A DNA stretch of 9,319 bases from Bacteroidota bacterium (GTDB lineage: Bacteria; Bacteroidota; Bacteroidia; Chitinophagales; Chitinophagaceae), in NCBI GenBank assembly GCA_023391895.1, contig JAEWAC010000402.1:1-9319 (forward strand), given 5' to 3'. The translations under genes were made by a program, and so were the position numbers. Numbering within the stretch: position 1 is the stretch's first letter; every line of letters begins with the position of its first letter. Positions 6,389 through 9,319 of the stretch are shown here, in pieces. The notes beneath the pieces were generated by a model. The model was not told where the DNA came from, did no database searches, and saw only the letters and a program-made list of their open reading frames with translations.

Positions 6389-7264
6389 TTAGCCCAAATA
6401 GGCTTTTAAGGCGTTGCTGTAACGGGCTTTTTGCAAACGCTTGATAGCCCGCTCTTTAATCTGACGAATACGTTCTTTGGTCAGATCATATTTTTGACCA
6501 ATCTGTTCAATAGTAGTTCCGTTTTCACCATCCAGTCCAAAATAAGCATTCACAATTTCTGCTTCTCTTGGGCTTAATGATTTTAATACACGGCGGATTT
6601 CGTTGCGCAGGGAATCCTTCATCACATCATCATCGGTATCATCGCTTCCTTCCAGCAGGTCACCCATAGCCACGTCTTCTGCTTCGTGTACCGGTGCATC
6701 TAAGGAAGTGTGGCGTGTATTGCTTTGGAAAATGTTATTGATCTCGGTTTCGCTCATTTCCAGGATGTCGGCCAGCTCTTCGGTGCTGGGTTCTCTTTCG
6801 TGCTCCTGTTCAAACGCCATATAAGCCTTGTTGGCCTTGTTGTAAGTACCAATTTTGTTTTGGGGCAGACGTACCAGACGGCCTTGCTCAGCCAAAGCCT
6901 GTAAAATAGATTGACGGATCCACCACACAGCATAAGAGATGAATTTAAAACCTTTGGTTTCATCAAAACGCTGTGCAGCTTTAATTAAACCCAGGTTCCC
7001 CTCATTGATCAAATCACTTAAAGACAAACCCTGGTGCTGGTATTGTTTTGCTACCGATACCACGAAACGGAGGTTGGCCTGCACCAGCTTATCCAGCGCT
7101 CTTTGAGAGCCCAGCGGATCTTGTTGGTACATTTTGATGCGTTGCGCCAGCGTAGTTTCCTCTTCAGGGGTAATCATGGGGATTTTAGAGATCTCCTGAA
7201 GATACTTTTCTACCGCTTGCGAATCCCGGTTCGTAATTTGGGTAGCGATTTTAAGCTGCCTCAT
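6389..7264 (-). CDS. rpoD: Primary RNA polymerase sigma factor (RpoD/SigA type)
   Basis: This is the housekeeping sigma-70 factor, which recruits RNA polymerase to the -7/-33 promoters of this phylum. The 291-residue product lacks region 1.1 and the long non-conserved region of E. coli RpoD, as is normal for Bacteroidota. Region 1.2 spans about residues 15-50 (AVEKYLQEISKIPMITPEEE). Region 2 runs from about 56 to 125, with LVQANLRFVVSVAKQY and the DNA-melting and -10 recognition part KGFKFISYAVWWIRQSI (104-120). Region 3 starts at RLVRLPQNK (129-137). The acidic linker GSDDTDDDV is at 206-214. Region 4.2 has the helix-turn-helix TIEQIGQKYDLTKERIRQIK (251-270). The ATG at 7262-7264 has an A-rich leader with weak AAGAAA. 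The gene appears monocistronic, with its own promoter about 100 bases upstream and a strong terminator. The absence of a nearby anti-sigma gene fits a primary factor. Confidence 0.95.
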   Translation of the reverse strand: MRQLKIATQITNRDSQAVEKYLQEISKIPMITPEEETTLAQRIKMYQQDPLGSQRALDKLVQANLRFVVSVAKQYQHQGLSLSDLINEGNLGLIKAAQRFDETKGFKFISYAVWWIRQSILQALAEQGRLVRLPQNKIGTYNKANKAYMAFEQEHEREPSTEELADILEMSETEINNIFQSNTRHTSLDAPVHEAEDVAMGDLLEGSDDTDDDVMKDSLRNEIRRVLKSLSPREAEIVNAYFGLDGENGTTIEQIGQKYDLTKERIRQIKERAIKRLQKARYSNALKAYLG

Positions 7265-7362
7265 AATTTTTCTTGCTTAAGAATTATTAAATGAACAAAT
7301 ATTGCGTGTTTCCGGTTGCAGATAGATGCGAATGTGTAGTTGTTACTAATCGGCACTGTCTG

Positions 7363-7370
7363 CAAAGGTA
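7363..7370 (-). promoter_or_regulatory. Candidate -7 box of rpoD
   Basis: The minus strand reads TACCTTTG, a full match to TAnnTTTG, 98 bases before the rpoD ATG. It implies an untranslated leader of roughly 90 bases. No good -33 TTG is present; an 8-bp dyad occupies that position instead. A 7-of-8 match (AATATTTG, 7296-7303 on the minus strand) nearer the gene could be a second start. Confidence 0.5.
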
Positions 7371-7372
7371 AT

Positions 7373-7404
7373 TCGCAAACGCTAAACGACATAATTGTTT
7401 GCGA
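7373..7404. repeat. 8-bp inverted repeat upstream of the rpoD -7 box
   Basis: TCGCAAAC at 7373-7380 and GTTTGCGA at 7397-7404 are perfect inverted copies separated by 16 bases, with arm centres 24 bases apart. The repeat starts 2 bases upstream of the TACCTTTG box and spans the expected -33 region, where an operator could lie. The spacing is long for a hairpin but suits a dimeric DNA-binding protein. Function is inferred from position only. Confidence 0.4.
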
Positions 7405-7510
7405 CAATTTATTAACTGCAAAAACTATACTACAATTACTAATGCGAAACCCTTATAGGTTAAGGCTTTTGTAAGAATGATCAGCGGCAAATGCAGTGCT
7501 ATTCGCGGTT

Positions 7511-8665
7511 TCAGGCTCTGGCTTTGTTCTTTTGAATCAAATAAATCCACAAGGCAATACCTGTAATAACCAGCCCGGTTGAAATAACTTCTGCCTGCGT
7601 GGGATGAAAACCGAACAGGTCCAGCTGATTGTTAACGCGGATCTTTTCAATGAAGAAACGCTCCAGTCCGTTCAGGATCAGGTACAAGGCAAACAAGGCG
7701 CCAAAGGGTCTTAATTTCTTTCTAAAAGCCCATAAGATGCCGAATAGAATAAAACAGACAACGGTTTCATAAAAAGCAGTAGGATAAACCGGTTGGGGCA
7801 ACTCGAAGCAATATTTACCAACGCAGCCGGGTATGGGCACGCCGACTTCGTTTACATTGTGCGGAAAGTTGTAGCTCCACATCCAGTCGGGCAGCCAACT
7901 GATGGGATTTGGCTGCGTGTTAACAATACCCCAGTCGCCATCGCCTGCCACCTGACAGCCAATTCGTCCGATGGCATAAGCAATCATCAGGGCAGGTGCC
8001 ACGGAATCTGCCAAATGGACAATGGGTATTTTATGCTTGCGGGCATATACGATAATGGCAATAGCGGCACAAATAAGGCCACCGTAAAAGGTAAGACCGG
8101 AAGGCGAAAACAAATAAGCCGCGGGATGCTCCAGAAAATCGCTCCAGTTTTCAAAAATGTCAAAAAGCTTGGCGCCAACCAAACCAAACACCAATGCCAG
8201 GATGGTGATTTCTCCTACCCTGTCCTCGGGCCAGATGCGCAGTTTTCTTTTCTCGGGTCTTTCCAGTTGCTGCTTTCTTTTTTCCCACCATTTAAGCCCG
8301 GCAAACAAGAGGCCCAAACCGATGCCTAATGGCCAACTGCCCATACCCGAAAAAATAAAGGTCTGCGGGTCCTGGGTAGCATCCGAACTCATAAAGAAAA
8401 GAGCTAATATTTTATAGCCTAATACAAAGCCCAGTAAAAAGTTGGTGATCAGTTCGCCGGCCGAGGCTGGCTGCCCTACCGTTACTTCCATCTCTGTAGG
8501 TTGTAACAAGCCCTGCTTGCTTTTACGCCTCAATTCACTGGACAAAATAGCTGCTGCTACCAAAAAGGAAATGGCGACAAAAAACCCAAAGGAATTGACA
8601 AAACGCAGCGGGGGAAGATCAACTCCAAACAGGTCCTTAAAGGCGTAATAGAGATTAGGATACAT
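7511..8665 (-). CDS. lgt: Prolipoprotein diacylglyceryl transferase Lgt (variant signature, N-terminal insert)
   Basis: Lgt transfers a diacylglyceryl group from phosphatidylglycerol to the lipobox cysteine of prolipoproteins in the inner membrane, the first step of lipoprotein maturation. The product has 384 residues, about 100 more than the roughly 290 of E. coli Lgt. The excess lies between the first membrane segment (about 22-42) and the YGGL motif. It contains two further hydrophobic segments (about 74-92 and 110-124) and a basic loop (KWWEKRKQQLERPEKRKLR, 125-143). The core motifs are TFYGGL (192-197), GRIGCQVAGDGDWG (233-246), YPTAFYE (294-300) and GLERFFIEKIRV (333-344). Compared with E. 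coli, the HGGL His is Tyr and the GRIGN Asn is Cys, whereas the two key Arg and the last Glu are kept. The basic C-terminus (QKNKARA) is cytoplasmic. Distant Lgt paralogues exist, so activity is likely but not certain. It is separated from rpoD by 246 bases. Confidence 0.87.
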   Translation of the reverse strand: MYPNLYYAFKDLFGVDLPPLRFVNSFGFFVAISFLVAAAILSSELRRKSKQGLLQPTEMEVTVGQPASAGELITNFLLGFVLGYKILALFFMSSDATQDPQTFIFSGMGSWPLGIGLGLLFAGLKWWEKRKQQLERPEKRKLRIWPEDRVGEITILALVFGLVGAKLFDIFENWSDFLEHPAAYLFSPSGLTFYGGLICAAIAIIVYARKHKIPIVHLADSVAPALMIAYAIGRIGCQVAGDGDWGIVNTQPNPISWLPDWMWSYNFPHNVNEVGVPIPGCVGKYCFELPQPVYPTAFYETVVCFILFGILWAFRKKLRPFGALFALYLILNGLERFFIEKIRVNNQLDLFGFHPTQAEVISTGLVITGIALWIYLIQKNKARA

Positions 8666-8715
8666 AAGCAGCTAAAAAGTGAACAATGTTAGCTTAATTT
8701 ATTAGGAATGAACAG

Positions 8716-8749
8716 AAAAATGCCTCCCTTTTTTGCGGAGAGGCATTTT
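8716..8749 (-). terminator. Terminator downstream of the bacilliredoxin gene
   Basis: Arms at 8717-8726 and 8740-8749 pair perfectly over 10 bases (AAAATGCCTC with GAGGCATTTT) around a 13-base loop. The minus-strand copy follows the bacilliredoxin stop by 12 bases and ends in a run of five T. Because the stem itself has A and T runs, it could also act on the plus strand. It insulates lgt from the upstream gene. Confidence 0.8.
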
Positions 8750-8761
8750 ATTAGCAAAGTA

Positions 8762-9178
8762 TTAATTACAATACGCCTCAAAAGCGCTGATCAGGTTGTG
8801 GGCAATCATCTGGGCAGGTCTGCCTTCGATCTGGTGTCTTTCAATAAAGTGTACCAGTTCGCCATCTTTAAACAAAGCAATAGCCGGCGAAGACGGCGGG
8901 TATGGCAGCAAGTGCTGACGCAGGGTTTGTACCGCTTCCATATCAAAGCCTGCAAAGGAGGTGGTCAGGTGATCGGGTTTTTTAGAGGCATTGGCCACGG
9001 CCATCAGCACACCCGGACGGGCCGAACCGGCTGAACAGCCACAAACCGAATTGATCATCACCAATGTGGTACCTTGTTCCTTTAATTGCGCTTCTACATC
9101 TTGGCTGGTTAATAATTCCTTAAACCCATTGTCCGTCAACTCTTCCTTCATGGGTTGTACTATTTCTTGTGGATACAT
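8762..9178 (-). CDS. Bacilliredoxin, BrxA/BrxB (YphP/YqiW) family
   Basis: Bacilliredoxins have a thioredoxin fold and, in Bacillus, remove bacillithiol from proteins modified under oxidative stress. The 138-residue product is of normal family length, cytoplasmic and without a signal peptide. The redox motif is CGC at 46-48 within NSVCGCSAGSARPG (43-56), the hallmark of the family. Further conserved parts are FAGFDMEAVQTLR (75-87), PYPPSSPAIALFKDGELVHF (92-111) and ERHQIEGRPAQMIA (113-126). A third Cys lies at 137 near the C-terminus. The ATG at 9176-9178 has promoter-like boxes 19 and 34 bases upstream and no Shine-Dalgarno sequence. The gene seems monocistronic, since a strong terminator follows. 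It could reduce bacillithiol-modified proteins if the host makes bacillithiol; the biosynthetic genes are not in this window. I cannot say whether it is nearer BrxA or BrxB. Confidence 0.93.
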   Translation of the reverse strand: MYPQEIVQPMKEELTDNGFKELLTSQDVEAQLKEQGTTLVMINSVCGCSAGSARPGVLMAVANASKKPDHLTTSFAGFDMEAVQTLRQHLLPYPPSSPAIALFKDGELVHFIERHQIEGRPAQMIAHNLISAFEAYCN

Positions 9179-9197
9179 GTGTTACTTATTTTAAGTG

Positions 9198-9220
9198 CAA
9201 AGGTATGAAATGCAAATATA
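9198..9220 (-). promoter_or_regulatory. Tandem candidate -7 boxes of the bacilliredoxin gene
   Basis: Two full matches to TAnnTTTG lie on the minus strand: TACCTTTG at 9198-9205 and TATATTTG at 9213-9220, 15 bases apart. The nearer box ends 19 bases before the ATG, giving a very short leader. Neither has an evident -33 TTG. Only one may be used, or they may be two starts. Confidence 0.45.
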
Positions 9221-9319
9221 TACGCATACACCCTAGTTTTAAGCAAAAATGTCATAACAAAAAGCTAAATTAAGACAGAATGGCACAAAATGGGGCGCTA
9301 AAAGCGGGTGGTATAAGGT

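Noticed and set aside
7447..7470. Imperfect hairpin followed by TTTT in the rpoD-lgt gap, as a terminator for lgt
   Set aside because: On the lgt strand there is no T-run after the stem; the T-run is on the plus strand, where no gene reads into it. The stem is only 5 bp plus 3 bp around a mismatch.
9281..9300. Sigma-54-like TGGCAC...GC element near the right edge
   Set aside because: The GG and GC pairs are 11, not 10, bases apart and the -12 TTGC is absent.
9221..9319. A possible gene start in the last bases
   Set aside because: No open frame with recognisable protein sequence is visible on either strand, and the stretch is too short to judge.
1..9319. CRISPR arrays, tRNA or rRNA genes, insertion sequences, phage or defence genes
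   Set aside because: I found no regularly spaced repeats, no cloverleaf or rRNA sequence, no transposase or integrase motifs, and no shift in composition that would suggest transfer.

Overview
The window reads as an ordinary housekeeping stretch of a Bacteroidota chromosome, most likely from the Chitinophagaceae or a close relative. Three things point there. The promoter-like boxes are of the TAnnTTTG type and Shine-Dalgarno sequences are mostly missing. The primary sigma factor is short (291 residues) and lacks region 1.1. The families DUF3822 and DUF4249, the Lgt variant and the bacilliredoxin are all typical of that phylum. Base composition looks even and middling throughout. I see no IS element, phage gene, tRNA, rRNA or CRISPR array.

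Layout. Bases 1-2605 hold a tightly packed minus-strand operon, read from right to left: a DUF3822 protein, rsmD (16S rRNA methyltransferase), 5-formyltetrahydrofolate cyclo-ligase, and lpxK (lipid A 4'-kinase), which runs off the left edge. Three of the four genes start inside or within 2 bases of their neighbour. A short divergent promoter region (2606-2688) separates this operon from the only plus-strand gene, a MATE-family transporter (2689-4032). The tail of that gene overlaps, head-on, the end of a second minus-strand unit, trxB-folB (4025-5351; thioredoxin reductase, dihydroneopterin aldolase). Further right, all on the minus strand, are a DUF4249 lipoprotein (5423-6316), the primary sigma factor rpoD (6389-7264), a prolipoprotein diacylglyceryl transferase lgt (7511-8665) and a YphP/YqiW-type bacilliredoxin (8762-9178). 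The last 141 bases hold promoter-like boxes for the bacilliredoxin and nothing else I can support.

How the genes relate. lpxK and lgt both serve envelope lipid chemistry: lipid A, and the lipid anchor of lipoproteins such as the DUF4249 protein. The cyclo-ligase and folB belong to folate metabolism. trxB and the bacilliredoxin belong to thiol redox balance. rpoD would direct transcription from the TAnnTTTG boxes seen in front of several of these genes. This is a collection of core functions, not a single pathway.

I found no new defence, mobile or secretion system. The points worth a second look are small: a Gly in place of the usual Asp in motif IV of RsmD; a variant Lgt signature with a large N-terminal insert; an 8-bp dyad over the -33 region of the rpoD promoter; a strong terminator hairpin ending 17 bases before the DUF4249 start codon; and symmetric promoter boxes in the divergent region.
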